From Vagococcus fluvialis bH819 (GTDB taxonomy: Bacteria > Bacillota > Bacilli > Lactobacillales > Vagococcaceae), in assembly GCF_900163795.1 (NCBI RefSeq), contig NZ_FWFD01000013.1, positions 1 through 64,000 on the forward strand: a stretch of DNA of 64,000 nucleotides. Direction: 5' to 3'. The notes beneath the pieces were generated by a model. It was not told the origin of the DNA. It saw only the letters and a program-made list of their open reading frames with translations, and did not search any database. The first letter of the stretch is position 1. Each line of letters begins with the position of its first letter. Below, one piece after another: positions 1-8,789 of this stretch. Both the position numbers and the translations under genes were made by a program.

Positions 1-1192
1 TCGTCTTTTAATCTAGCAGAGACAACTGAAGAAAAAACCGTCTTTGAGGAAATTAGTTATCAACGGAAAAAGAAAAAGGGCTACAAAGCAGCCCTCACAA
101 AAGATTTACCTATAAAAGAAGTTCATTGTCAGCTTGGAGGAGAAGATTGCACTTGTGATTGGTGTTGTTCCTAAACAGCCAATTACTCATAGCTTGGCGT
201 CCGCTTCAATCTTAGCTCACTTATTTCATCAAAAAATAGAAATGAGTTTGCCTTTTTATCGACAAGAAAAGGAGTGGGAATCTTATGGATTACGAGTGCC
301 ACGTCGCACACAAGCAAACTGGTTCATTACCTCATGTGAAAAATGCTTAACACCTATTTGGAAGGAACTCAAAAAGAAACTAGTTAAAGAAGAGCTCATC
401 CATGCGGATGAAACTTACTATAATGTTTTATCCAGTGAGAAACAAAAGTCTTACTTTTGGCTCTTTCGAACCATCGAACAAGCAGAGCATCCAATTATCT
501 TATATTATCATGATCTCAGTCGTAAAAGTAGTGTCGCACAACAATTTTTAGCTGAATTCTCAGGCTATTTACATTGTGACGGTTACTCGGCTTATAAATC
601 CATTGAGAAGACAACATTGGTTAATTGTTGGGCTCATGTCAGAAGGAAATTCTTTGAAGCTAAAGATTCCTCTTCTAAAAACACTCCAGCGAGCCAAGGG
701 GGTGCCTATTGCGATCAACTCTTTCATATCGAAAAAGAAATGAAAGAATTAAGCCATCAAGAAAAATATGATTTACGGTTGGCAAAAAGCCAACCCATTC
801 TTAATGAATTTTGGCAATGGATCGCTTCTTTTAATGCTCTTCCAGGTTCGAAACTAGGAAAAGCGGTTAACTATGCGCTTAACATGAAGGCAGGTTTGAT
901 GAATTTTCTGAAGGATGGACGGTGTGCGTTGTCTAATCATTTAGCTGAGCGAAGTATTCGCCCAACAACGATTGGCAGAAAGAATTGGCATTTTTCTGCG
1001 AGTGAACGGGGAGCTACAGCTAACGGGATAGCTTATTCTATCATTGAAACGGCTAAAGCCAACGACTTAGTTCCTGTGAAGTACTTAGAATATTTGTTTA
1101 TTCATCTTCCTAATTTAGAAGATAATTCAACTTCTAACGCTCTCGAGGTTTATTTACCTTGGTCAGAACAAGTTCAAGCTACGTGTCGATAA
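1..1192 (+). pseudogene. IS66-family transposase, internally deleted and frameshifted, 5' end off window
   Basis: Frame 1 from base 1 reads as the N-terminal part of an IS66 TnpC transposase, up to a zinc-finger-like CTCDWC, and stops at TAA 172-174. Homology resumes in frame 2 from about base 165 (VVPKQPITHSLASAS) to the stop at 1192. The missing stretch is the rest of the zinc-binding domain that IS66 transposases carry there, so the gene has an internal deletion with a frameshift near 157-172. The DDE core looks intact: Asp in HADETYY, Asp in LHCDGYSAYK and Glu in NHLAERSIRP. The 352-residue open frame begins at a TTG (134) that is probably not a real start. The accessory genes of a complete IS66 would lie left of the window. 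Probably immobile by itself. Confidence 0.85.
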
Positions 1193-1255
1193 AAAATAAG
1201 GAACCACTTATCATAGTATGACATAGCGATTCCTTATTTGGCATATACTCGATTA

Positions 1256-1267
1256 CCTCCCGCTTAC
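1256..1267. repeat. Probable right terminal inverted repeat of the IS66 element
   Basis: Read on the minus strand from 1267 the sequence begins GTAAGCGGGAGG. This matches the GTAAGCG start that is typical of IS66-family ends as I know them. It lies 64 bp after the transposase stop, the expected position. The left end is outside the window, so the inverted pair and the target duplication cannot be checked here. Confidence 0.6.
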
Positions 1268-1324
1268 ATTACGATAGCCATATGCTACTCGTTTTATTAC
1301 ATTAATTTTTTTATTAATACCTTA

Positions 1325-2015
1325 TTAGGAAACACTTTTTTAATAGTTGATCATAACTGGCATTCATATCCATGACTAAAAATTTTACCTTTAATCACGA
1401 TGCTCTTGAATACTTCATGAAATATTCGATTAATAATTGAAGTCTTCTATCAGGTAAAATATCAATTATTTTTTTAGATTGTGTGTCAGCACAAATAAAA
1501 CTCATTCTTGTATGACAACTAGAAGTAAAGTTAAATTCACCCACACAAAGTGCCGTAGGCAAGAAATGAAAATTAGGTCGACAACTATTAGTAAATGAGA
1601 GTAACACACGTTGAATAGTATTCTCGGAAACGTGAAGAGATTGAGCGATTTCTTTACGTGTCCTGTTTTCTTTTAAATTAAAAGCGATTTGATACTTTAA
1701 CTATTTAGAAATCTGACAATAATCATCAACTAAAGAAGTGGTAGCGCTAGAAGTGGCGCCACAATTTTTACAAAGATATCGTTCTTTTTTTAATTTTAAA
1801 TAAGTCGGTTGACGATTAATTTCAGGTAATTGACTAATGGTTTGGTAAGTTTCATTTTTAAAACATTGAGAAAAGCCACAATGCGGGCATTTCTTTTCTT
1901 TACCGCTTATCATATTGACTGAACGATTGCGTCTGGCTTCAATAGATAACCAATTTTCTTCAAAAATTAAGGATTCATCTGTTAATTTAAGTGATTTTCT
2001 AGTATTATTTTCCAT
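1325..2015 (-). pseudogene. ISL3-family transposase, 3'-truncated with nonsense and frameshift mutations
   Basis: The minus strand encodes the N-terminal half of an ISL3 transposase. It has a zinc-ribbon (CPHCG at residues ~43-47, CKNCG at ~82-86), an HTH-like stretch (RTRKEIAQSLHVSENTIQRV) and the start of the catalytic domain. In place of the usual CVDEF it reads CVGEF, so the first catalytic Asp is lost. An in-frame TAG near 1701 breaks the gene, a TGA follows at about 1395, and a frameshift occurs near LLKKCF. The similarity ends about 60 bp before the IS66 end at 1267, and the C-terminal half is absent. A good RBS (AAGGAG) precedes the ATG at 2015. Clearly inactive. Confidence 0.85.
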
Positions 2016-2082
2016 AGGGCATTCTCCTTTGTAATTTTGGTTGGTGTATACCCCATAAATGACAAAGCAAATTATCGCTGTT

Positions 2083-2643
2083 TTATCTTTCTTTTTTGGC
2101 TTTTTTTATTTTGTGGAAGTAAAGATCAGAACCAGACGTATAAATACTAAAAATAAGCCAGAAAGTAATAATCAGCCAATTAAACTCTTGCGTAAAAAGA
2201 AAAGTTATTGAGATTAAACTAATCATCAATAGAACGGTCTCAGATAGAAATAAGATGAGATTGGAAGCGTTGGGCAGTTTTTTTCTAACCCATTTAAAAA
2301 TTCTGTCCTCTTCGACTTTATTCTTTCTTCCGTGAGCGATAATAAGAGTAAATAGTCCAGAAAAAAAGAGTGAAAAAATTCCTGTTAACAAGTAACTTGT
2401 CCAATCCACCATCGAAGCAGGGTCACTAAAACTCATCCATATAAACCAAGTCAGAAACAAAATAAGAAAGAGACTCCAGTTAGGTAGCTTAGTTTTATAC
2501 CCAATGGAATTAATAAGTAAAAAAGGTAGTAACGCCGATAAGTTTTCAAAAAGATTAAACTCTGGATTAGTAAGAAATTGAAACAGTACCAAAATAAGCA
2601 ATAATATTGAGAAAAATAAGCCATCGCAAACTTCTTTTTTCAT
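2083..2643 (-). CDS. Multi-pass membrane protein of unknown function
   Basis: A 186-residue, very hydrophobic protein with about five or six membrane segments and a basic C-terminal tail ending KIKKAKKER. I do not recognise the family. The start is supported by a strong ribosome binding site (AGGAGG, 6-7 bases upstream of the ATG). It is a single gene transcribed away from the Rrf2 gene, with IS remnants beyond its 3' end. No catalytic motif is visible. It could be a small integral-membrane accessory or stress protein. Confidence 0.75.
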   Translation of the reverse strand: MKKEVCDGLFFSILLLILVLFQFLTNPEFNLFENLSALLPFLLINSIGYKTKLPNWSLFLILFLTWFIWMSFSDPASMVDWTSYLLTGIFSLFFSGLFTLIIAHGRKNKVEEDRIFKWVRKKLPNASNLILFLSETVLLMISLISITFLFTQEFNWLIITFWLIFSIYTSGSDLYFHKIKKAKKER

Positions 2644-2753
2644 AGGAATCCTCCTTTTTTTTGTTCATAAAGCTGCTGTTTTCTATAAAAATAAACTTTG
2701 TATTGAAACTATACCAAATGTTTTTATTTATAAACAAAGTATGTATAATAAAA

Positions 2754-2773
2754 GTGTATCATACGTTATACAC
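2754..2773. promoter_or_regulatory. Inverted repeat in the divergent intergenic region
   Basis: GTGTAT (2754-2759) and ATACAC (2768-2773) form a 20-bp dyad between the membrane-protein gene and the Rrf2 gene. It could be an operator for one of the two divergent promoters. There is no further support. Confidence 0.3.
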
Positions 2774-2845
2774 CAATACCAATTTGTGGTAAAAACTTTT
2801 TTAGACAATTTTTTTAAAGTAAACAAATAATTCCGGTTAAATCAA

Positions 2846-2874
2846 TTGCTTTGTGGATAAAAAAAGTCTATAAT
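2846..2874 (+). promoter_or_regulatory. Sigma-A promoter of the Rrf2-yhgE operon
   Basis: TTGCTT (2846-2851), a 17-bp spacer and a perfect TATAAT (2869-2874) lie 35 bp upstream of the Rrf2 start codon. The spacing and the -10 box are canonical. Confidence 0.75.
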
Positions 2875-2908
2875 AGCTATTTGAAGTAGAGAAAGGAATG
2901 AAACTTTC

Positions 2909-3382
2909 ATGAAATTAACGAATGCAACTGAGCAAGCATTGGCTATCATGGCTATCTTAGCGACACAAGATGAAGATGTTCCTGCTTCTTCCCAAGCTAT
3001 TTATCAAAAATTATCAGTTTCTCAGTCCTATGTCAAAAAACTATTAAGAAAATTAGTCGTCTCTAAATTGATAGAAGGTGTTTCAGGAAACAATGGTGGT
3101 TTTTATATAGAAAGAGACTTGAATGAAATTTCTTTATTAGATATAGTAGAAGCTATTGAAGGTCCACTTCATTCATTTCCTCATATCGGCGTTTTAGAGC
3201 AAGCTTTTTTTGATTTTAATGAAATTGCTCAAAACGGTAATGAAAAAATCACTCAAGTTTTTACGCAAGCTGATTTAGCATGGGATGAAGAATTAAGAAA
3301 AGTAACAATTCAAGCAGTACTAACAAATGTTTTCGAACATTATGGAGAAATTCCTAGAAAAGATTGGAATCAAATCGTGTAA
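2909..3382 (+). CDS. Rrf2-family transcriptional regulator, cysteine-free
   Basis: A 157-residue Rrf2-type winged-helix regulator. Residues 1-60 carry the HTH (ATEQALAIMAILATQ, then SQSYVKKLLRKLVVSKLI). A wing follows (GNNGGFYIERDLNEISLLDIVEAIEG), typical of the family. Iron-sulfur Rrf2 proteins such as IscR and NsrR use three cysteines; this protein has no cysteine at all, so it should not carry a cluster of that type and may sense something else. It is followed after 14 bp by a YhgE/Pip gene and probably controls it and itself. The start follows AGAAAGGAATG-type sequence with acceptable spacing. Confidence 0.88.
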   Translation: MKLTNATEQALAIMAILATQDEDVPASSQAIYQKLSVSQSYVKKLLRKLVVSKLIEGVSGNNGGFYIERDLNEISLLDIVEAIEGPLHSFPHIGVLEQAFFDFNEIAQNGNEKITQVFTQADLAWDEELRKVTIQAVLTNVFEHYGEIPRKDWNQIV

Positions 3383-3396
3383 GGTGGGATAAAATA

Positions 3397-6030
3397 ATGA
3401 AAAGAAGAATAAAGAACGTTTTAGAGTTGTTCAAATTAGATTGGACACGGATTTACAAAAATAAATTAACCTTTGTATTAATCATTGCGTTAATGTTTAT
3501 CCCGTCACTATATGCTTGGTTTAATATTGCGGCATTATGGGATCCTTATTCCAATACAAGTGATATCAAAATTGCCATTTACTCAGATGATAAAACAGCT
3601 GAGGTGATGGGGGAGGAAGTCAACATTGGGGATAAGATTGTTGATAACCTAAAAGATAATAAAAATATGGGCTGGCAATTTGTTAAGTCAAAAGCTGAAT
3701 TAGATAAAGGTGTTGAAAGTGGAAAATTTTATGCAGGTATTTATTTACCTGAGAATTTTTCGGAAAATTTGGTTAGCTTTGTCAGTGGTGATATCAAACA
3801 CCCAGAAATTGATTATAGTGTGAATCAAAAGATTAATGCTATTGCACCTAAAATTTCAGATAAGGGTGCAGGAACGATTAAAGACACAATTTCAGATGAA
3901 TTTGTGACGACAGTTAGTAAAACGTTAATGGAGATTTTAAATGAGATTGGTTTTGACTTAGATAGTAATCTTCCTTCTATTAGAAAGATGACGAGTAAGG
4001 TTTTAGAAATCGATGATCATTTAGATGAAATTGATGGCTATACAAAAGAAGTTGTCGATCTTAATAAAAAAATGCCTGAATTAAAAGGTAAATTAAATCA
4101 AGCCAATGAATTTGTTGATATGATTCCTGAATTCAATCAAATGACGAAAAAAGTTATTTCACTAAATGAAAAAATGCCGGAAATTGAAAAATATGGTGGA
4201 ATGGTTTATCAAGTACAAGATAAAATACCACAAATAAAAGATGCAGGCCGTCAAATTAATCAAGTGGATCAAGATTTTGATCAAGTTGTTCAAATGATGG
4301 ATGATGCAATTAATGAGGCTAAAAAAGGTTTAGGAATTATTTCAGATGCTCTACCTAGTATCGCTAGTGGTGTTAATTCAGGAATAACGATTGTCCAAGT
4401 TGTTTCAAATGAAACGATCGTTATTACAGATGGATTAATCAAAATTATTGGTGACAATGAGCTTTCAGCAGATGAAAAAGCACAGTTAAAAAATGAATTA
4501 GTTTCTTTATCTAATCGTTTAGGTGGGCAAAGTGAAATGATTCAAGGTATTATCGAGTTACTTCAAAACTTGCAAGCTTTAACTGGATCTAATCGTTTAG
4601 ATGGTGTCATTGCGAAATTACAATCAGCCAAAGTAGCAGTAGACGGTGCTAAATCCAGAGTGGATAATGTGATTGCCAATTTTGATACTTTAGCAGAGAG
4701 TCCAGAACAATTAAAACAAGCACTTAATGATATCAGAAATGAAGCAGTAAATATTAATAACATTGTAAGTAGCATTGATGTGAACGCTATTCAAGCAGAT
4801 GTTGATGTGTTAATTAAAGAAGCACAAGATGTCTTAACAAAAGCAGGTAATATTACCAATTCTGTGATTTCAGATGATTTAATTAATCGCTTAGATAGTC
4901 TAATGACAAGTACATCAAAAACAATCACACAAGCGATTGGATTCTTAGAATCATACCAACAAGAATTACCAGCCATTCAAGCGGAAATTCATTCAGCTAA
5001 TGAGTTATTAAATGGCAATATGGACTTAATTGTCGGTGGTATTAATAACGGGGCAGCATTCTTTACAAATGATTTCCCAGTACTTAAAAATAAATTAAAT
5101 AAAGCCTCAGATTTTATTCAAAAAGATTTACCTGGCGTTGAATCAGACGTCCAAAAAACAATGAAGATGGTTAATGAAAAAGCGCCAAAATTCGAAAGTG
5201 CATTAGCGTCTGGTGTGGATTTAATTAATAACGACTGGCCAAAAATCAAAGAAAGTATTGGTAAGGCAAGTAAATTAATTAGAGATGGACAAAAAGATGT
5301 TAACTTAGAAGAGATAATTAAATATCTTAAGAATGATGCAAATAAAGAAAGTAGTTTTATTTCTAGTCCAGTTAAATTAAAACAAACAGATGTGTATCCT
5401 GTTCCTAATTATGGTTCAGCCAGCACACCGTTCTATACAGCCCTTTGTTTATGGGTAGGAGCTGTTCTATTTTCAAGTATCGCTTCAACTAAATTCCATT
5501 TAGATGAAGAACAAAAGAAAAAATATACTAAACGTGAACAATTTTTAGGACGGATGATGACTTATTTAACAGTCGGTTTCTTCCAAGCATTAATCGTAGT
5601 CTTGGGAAATCAATGGTTACTAGGTGCTTATACAAAACATCCTGTCTGGAATATCTTATTTGCTTTATTAATTGATTTTGCCTTTATGATGATGGTGTAT
5701 GTTCTAGTCGCTTTGTTTGATAATCTCGGTAAGGGAATCGCGATTATCATCCTAGTGCTCTCCATATCAGCAGGTGGAGGTAACTTCCCAATTGAAATGT
5801 CTGGTCCGTTCTTTAGAGCAATTCATCCGTTTATTCCATTTACTCATGCGGTGAATTTACTAAGAGAATCAGTTGGAGGTATTTATTGGCCTTCAGCAAT
5901 TAAAGCTATTTCAATATTGGTAGGTGTAACAATCGGCTTCTTTGTCGCTGGTTATATTCTATACCCTAAAGCAGATCGTTTATTCAGAAAAGTAAACGAA
6001 AACTTATCAAAAGGACGCATATTACATTAA
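3397..6030 (+). CDS. YhgE/Pip-family membrane protein with long extracellular coiled-coil region
   Basis: About 877 residues. One membrane segment lies at ~20-40, followed by a ~640-residue extracytoplasmic region rich in Asn, Asp, Lys and Val heptad-like helices, then five or six membrane segments in the last ~200 residues. This is the layout of YhgE/Pip proteins (phage infection protein family), which resemble ABC-2 permeases and in related species include type VII secretion-associated and phage-receptor proteins. An upstream in-frame start at 3364 would overlap the Rrf2 gene. ATG 3397, preceded by AAGGTGGGAT, is preferred. It is probably co-transcribed with the Rrf2 gene and ends at a strong terminator. 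The actual substrate or role is unknown. Confidence 0.88.
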   Translation: MKRRIKNVLELFKLDWTRIYKNKLTFVLIIALMFIPSLYAWFNIAALWDPYSNTSDIKIAIYSDDKTAEVMGEEVNIGDKIVDNLKDNKNMGWQFVKSKAELDKGVESGKFYAGIYLPENFSENLVSFVSGDIKHPEIDYSVNQKINAIAPKISDKGAGTIKDTISDEFVTTVSKTLMEILNEIGFDLDSNLPSIRKMTSKVLEIDDHLDEIDGYTKEVVDLNKKMPELKGKLNQANEFVDMIPEFNQMTKKVISLNEKMPEIEKYGGMVYQVQDKIPQIKDAGRQINQVDQDFDQVVQMMDDAINEAKKGLGIISDALPSIASGVNSGITIVQVVSNETIVITDGLIKIIGDNELSADEKAQLKNELVSLSNRLGGQSEMIQGIIELLQNLQALTGSNRLDGVIAKLQSAKVAVDGAKSRVDNVIANFDTLAESPEQLKQALNDIRNEAVNINNIVSSIDVNAIQADVDVLIKEAQDVLTKAGNITNSVISDDLINRLDSLMTSTSKTITQAIGFLESYQQELPAIQAEIHSANELLNGNMDLIVGGINNGAAFFTNDFPVLKNKLNKASDFIQKDLPGVESDVQKTMKMVNEKAPKFESALASGVDLINNDWPKIKESIGKASKLIRDGQKDVNLEEIIKYLKNDANKESSFISSPVKLKQTDVYPVPNYGSASTPFYTALCLWVGAVLFSSIASTKFHLDEEQKKKYTKREQFLGRMMTYLTVGFFQALIVVLGNQWLLGAYTKHPVWNILFALLIDFAFMMMVYVLVALFDNLGKGIAIIILVLSISAGGGNFPIEMSGPFFRAIHPFIPFTHAVNLLRESVGGIYWPSAIKAISILVGVTIGFFVAGYILYPKADRLFRKVNENLSKGRILH

Positions 6031-6032
6031 AC

Positions 6033-6080
6033 TAAAAAAATGAGTTGTTCTCCAAAAGTGGAGTTCAACTCATTTTTTAG
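6033..6080 (+). terminator. Intrinsic terminator after the yhgE-like gene
   Basis: AAATGAGTTG (6038-6047) pairs with CAACTCATTT (6066-6075) and is followed by a T run. The A-rich left side makes it usable from the minus strand as well. Confidence 0.85.
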
Positions 6081-6084
6081 TTTA

Positions 6085-6123
6085 CCTCCATCCATTTGGA
6101 GCTAAATGCTATTTTTTTATCAT
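6085..6123 (-). repeat. Half-length copy of the nested-hairpin intergenic repeat, after dhaS
   Basis: Read on the minus strand directly after the dhaS stop codon: ATGATAAAAAAATAGC, then TTTAGCTCCAA and GGATGGAGG. This matches the 5' half of the full repeats elsewhere (GTGATGAAAAAGGCG, TTTAGCTCCAAGCAACTGGAGG). The 3' half is missing. CTCC and GGAG can pair locally. Confidence 0.6.
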
Positions 6124-6124
6124 T

Positions 6125-6640
6125 CTAGCCTTCTGAAAGGGATAGGATCATCTTATTAAGTGATGCTGCTAATTCTGTTTCATCTTGAATACAGTCAGTC
6201 ATCAACCATTCTTTTATATAACCAGCCACTCCAAATGAAAGAAATTTGATCGTTTCATTTGGAATATCTTCATCAATATTTTTCAAAATCAATTGAATTT
6301 GACTGACAAAGTAAGTTTCAAATCCGATAGGTTCGGGCAATAATAGTATTTTTTGGTAAAATAATTGATTTTTTTTTAAGTAAGATAGCAGTCGTAGAAT
6401 AATTTTTTGCCAGTGTTCATATTGTAAAAGATGTTCAGTGACCTCTTTGATATCTTGTTGATAACACCACTCTAAAAGCTCATATTTATCTACAAAATGG
6501 TCATAAAAAGTTTGTCTTCGGTAATCAGCATGACTCATTATTTCTTTGATTGATATTTTTTGAAAGTCTTTTGTCTTCATTAAGTCTTTGAATGAATACG
6601 CAATAACTTTTTTAGTGATTAAAGAGCCAGTTGATACCAT
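6125..6640 (-). CDS. dhaS: TetR-family activator of the dihydroxyacetone operon
   Basis: A 171-residue TetR/AcrR-type protein. The N-terminal HTH (FQKISIKEIMSHADYRRQTF, then YDHFVDKYELLEW) is followed by a C-terminal domain of the DhaS type. It is divergent from dhaK, and the gene set nearby includes dhaQ. In Lactococcus lactis the DhaS/DhaQ pair works as a dihydroxyacetone-dependent activator rather than a repressor. A site matching the lactococcal DhaS operator lies in the dhaS-dhaK intergenic region (6712-6733). I chose ATG 6640 because it has an RBS-like AAAGGATG; an upstream in-frame ATG at 6691 has no good RBS. A half-length hairpin repeat follows the stop codon. Confidence 0.88.
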   Translation of the reverse strand: MVSTGSLITKKVIAYSFKDLMKTKDFQKISIKEIMSHADYRRQTFYDHFVDKYELLEWCYQQDIKEVTEHLLQYEHWQKIILRLLSYLKKNQLFYQKILLLPEPIGFETYFVSQIQLILKNIDEDIPNETIKFLSFGVAGYIKEWLMTDCIQDETELAASLNKMILSLSEG

Positions 6641-6711
6641 CTTTTCACATCCTTTAACTGTACCTATTAAGAATAACAAGGAATATCTCAAATGACAAAT
6701 AAAAATAAAGC

Positions 6712-6733
6712 GGACACATTTAAAAATTTGTCC
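6712..6733. promoter_or_regulatory. DhaS operator
   Basis: GGACACAT, six bases, ATTTGTCC: a 22-bp imperfect palindrome in which 9 of 11 base pairs match. It agrees exactly with the DhaS operator of Lactococcus lactis as I recall it (GGACACAT-N6-ATTTGTCC). It lies just upstream of the -35 box of the dhaK promoter, where an activator would bind. Confidence 0.8.
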
Positions 6734-6734
6734 A

Positions 6735-6763
6735 TTACATAGAAAAGGTTTTCATTCTATACT
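6735..6763 (+). promoter_or_regulatory. dhaKLM-gldA promoter
   Basis: TTACAT (6735-6740), a 17-bp spacer and TATACT (6758-6763). The -35 box is weak, which fits dependence on the DhaS/DhaQ activator bound immediately upstream. Confidence 0.65.
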
Positions 6764-6774
6764 GTAAGAGTAGA

Positions 6775-6788
6775 TGAGAACGTTACCA
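6775..6788 (+). promoter_or_regulatory. cre-like site (CcpA) in the dha leader
   Basis: TGAGAACGTTACCA matches the catabolite-responsive element consensus TGNAANCGNWNNCA with one mismatch. It lies just downstream of the -10 box, a classic position for CcpA repression of glycerol or dihydroxyacetone genes. Confidence 0.5.
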
Positions 6789-6808
6789 AAAGAAAGGAAG
6801 AATATATA

Positions 6809-7795
6809 ATGAAAAAAATAATTAACCAACCAGAAGAGATTTTGAATCAAATGCTTGAAGGTTTGACGTATGCTTATAGCGATTTAGTTGAACGTGTGAA
6901 TGAAACCGATGTCATTGTAAGAAAAGACTTAGGAAAAGGTAAAGTTGGTTTGGTCAGTGGTGGTGGTAGTGGTCATGAACCTTCTCATGCTGGTTTTGTT
7001 GGTCGTGGTATGTTGAGTGCAGCTGTTTGTGGCGAAATATTTACTTCTCCAACACCTGATCAAGTCCTTGAAGGAATTAAAGCGGCTGATACTGGTGCAG
7101 GTGTGATGTTAATTATTAAAAATTATTCTGGTGACGTCATGAACTTTGAAATGGCTAAAGACATGGCTGAGATGGAAGGCATCGAAGTTGAAACAATCAT
7201 TGTTGACGATGATATTGCTGTTGAAGATAGTACGTATACAGCTGGTCGTCGTGGGGTTGCAGGAACTGTCTTGGTACATAAAATTTTAGGAGCTTACGCA
7301 GATCAAGGTAAATCATTAGCTGAAGTGAAAGAAATAGCAGACAAATTAATCCCTAATATTAAAACAATCGGAGTTGCTTTAACTGGTGCAACTGTTCCAG
7401 CAGTTGGAAAACCTGGATTTGTTTTAGAAGATAACGAAATTGAGTACGGTGTAGGGATTCATGGAGAACCTGGTTACCGTAAAGAAGAGTTAAAACCTTC
7501 AAAAGGATTAGCAAAAGAATTAGTTGAAAAATTAAAAGCTGAATTTAAATGGCAAGCAGGAGACCAATTTGGTGTTTTAGTGAACGGTTTAGGAAGTACG
7601 CCTTTAATGGAACAATTTATCTTTATGAATGATGTGAAAGAATTATTAGCTGAAGAAAATCTAACCATTGAATTCAAAAAAGTCGGAGATTTAATGACTG
7701 CTATTGATATGTCAGGTCTTTCATTAACAATGATTAAATTAGAAGATGAATGGACAGAGCAATTAAATTATCCAGTAACAACAATTGCTTGGTAA
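6809..7795 (+). CDS. dhaK: Dihydroxyacetone kinase, DhaK (substrate-binding) subunit
   Basis: A 328-residue DhaK. It binds dihydroxyacetone as a hemiaminal to an active-site His and passes it to DhaL for phosphorylation from DhaM, a PTS-dependent phosphoryl donor. Visible motifs: SGGGSGHEPSHAGFVG near residue 52 (His), FTSPTPDQV, IKNYSGDVMNF (catalytic Asp) and GIHGEPGYR (hemiaminal His). Length is normal. First gene of dhaK-dhaL-dhaM-gldA, with 14 bp to dhaL. A second DhaK-like gene (dhaQ) lies 2.3 kb downstream. Confidence 0.97.
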   Translation: MKKIINQPEEILNQMLEGLTYAYSDLVERVNETDVIVRKDLGKGKVGLVSGGGSGHEPSHAGFVGRGMLSAAVCGEIFTSPTPDQVLEGIKAADTGAGVMLIIKNYSGDVMNFEMAKDMAEMEGIEVETIIVDDDIAVEDSTYTAGRRGVAGTVLVHKILGAYADQGKSLAEVKEIADKLIPNIKTIGVALTGATVPAVGKPGFVLEDNEIEYGVGIHGEPGYRKEELKPSKGLAKELVEKLKAEFKWQAGDQFGVLVNGLGSTPLMEQFIFMNDVKELLAEENLTIEFKKVGDLMTAIDMSGLSLTMIKLEDEWTEQLNYPVTTIAW

Positions 7796-7809
7796 GAGGA
7801 GGAAATATA

Positions 7810-8391
7810 ATGACAAACGAACAATTAAAACAGTGGTTACAACTGTTTACAGATAAAGTGGTAGAAAACAAACAATATTTAAGTGATTTAGATACGCCAA
7901 TTGGCGACGGAGATCATGGCGCTAATATGGCTCGTGGAACAACTGAGATGATGAAAGCTATCACAGAAAAAAATCCAGAGACAGTCACAGACACATTGAA
8001 ATTATCAGCTATGACGCTTATTAGTAAAGTCGGGGGTGCATCAGGTCCACTTTATGGTTCTGCTTTTATGGGTATGACGAAAGCATCTATGAAATCTGAG
8101 GACATTGTGGAAATTTTAGAAGCTGGTTTAGCAGATATTCAAAAACGTGGGAAAGCAGAAATTGGTGAAAAAACGATGGTTGACACTTGGGCTCCAACTA
8201 TTGACGCCTTAAAAAATAATGAATTAACTGTCGAAAAAATTCAAGGATTTACGGAAGCAACGAAAGAGATTAAAGCATCAAAAGGTAGAGCATCCTATCT
8301 AGGAGATCGTTCAATTGGTCATATTGATCCGGGCTCAATGTCAAGTGCGTACCTATTTGAAACAATGATTGAAGCAGGGGTGATTAAATAA
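7810..8391 (+). CDS. dhaL: Dihydroxyacetone kinase, DhaL (ADP-binding) subunit
   Basis: A 193-residue DhaL. It holds a tightly bound ADP that is re-phosphorylated by DhaM and then phosphorylates dihydroxyacetone on DhaK. The Mg-binding Asp cluster is seen in DTPIGDGDHGANMARG (~residues 29-44), and VGGASGPLYGSAF forms the nucleotide lid. A longer in-frame start at 7750 would overlap dhaK. ATG 7810 follows GAGGAGG and is chosen. The stop overlaps the dhaM start by one base (TAATG), indicating translational coupling. Confidence 0.97.
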   Translation: MTNEQLKQWLQLFTDKVVENKQYLSDLDTPIGDGDHGANMARGTTEMMKAITEKNPETVTDTLKLSAMTLISKVGGASGPLYGSAFMGMTKASMKSEDIVEILEAGLADIQKRGKAEIGEKTMVDTWAPTIDALKNNELTVEKIQGFTEATKEIKASKGRASYLGDRSIGHIDPGSMSSAYLFETMIEAGVIK

Positions 8392-8759
8392 TGAGTTTAG
8401 GAATTGTGATGGTTTCCCACGTATCTGATGTGGTGAAAGGAATCCAACGTTTAATTAATGAAGTAGCTAAAGATGTATCGGTTACAACAGCCGGTGGTAC
8501 AGAAGAAAACGGTGTGGGAACAAGTTTTGAAAAAATATTAGCCGCTTTTGAAGAAAATGAATCCGATAAAATATTAGCCTTCTATGATTTAGGGAGCGCT
8601 AAAATGAATTTAGAAATGGCAATTGAAATGACAGACAAGGAAGTCATTTTATATGATACAGCCCTTTTAGAAAGTAGTTATACTGCAGCTGCCTTAATTC
8701 AAGCTGGAGCGGATTTGTCAGCAATAGAAGAACAATTAGCACCATTAAAAATCAAATAG
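8391..8759 (+). CDS. dhaM: Dihydroxyacetone kinase phosphoryl donor DhaM (EIIA-Man-like)
   Basis: A 122-residue single-domain DhaM of the EIIA-mannose fold, of the short form common in Firmicutes. The phosphoacceptor His is at position 10 (MSLGIVMVSHVSDVV). It receives phosphate from HPr and passes it to ADP on DhaL. It lacks the HPr and EI domains fused to E. coli DhaM. Start overlaps the dhaL stop. Confidence 0.95.
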   Translation: MSLGIVMVSHVSDVVKGIQRLINEVAKDVSVTTAGGTEENGVGTSFEKILAAFEENESDKILAFYDLGSAKMNLEMAIEMTDKEVILYDTALLESSYTAAALIQAGADLSAIEEQLAPLKIK

Positions 8760-8789
8760 TAAATAAAAGAAACCAGGAGAGTGTCAGTC

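Noticed and set aside
2040-2060. Left terminal inverted repeat of the ISL3 element near GGTGTATACCCC
   Set aside because: The position fits, but the right end is lost, so no inverted pair can be shown.
4563-4976. Minus-strand open frames inside the YhgE-like gene
   Set aside because: They are antiphase shadows of a well-supported coding frame and have no RBS or family signature.
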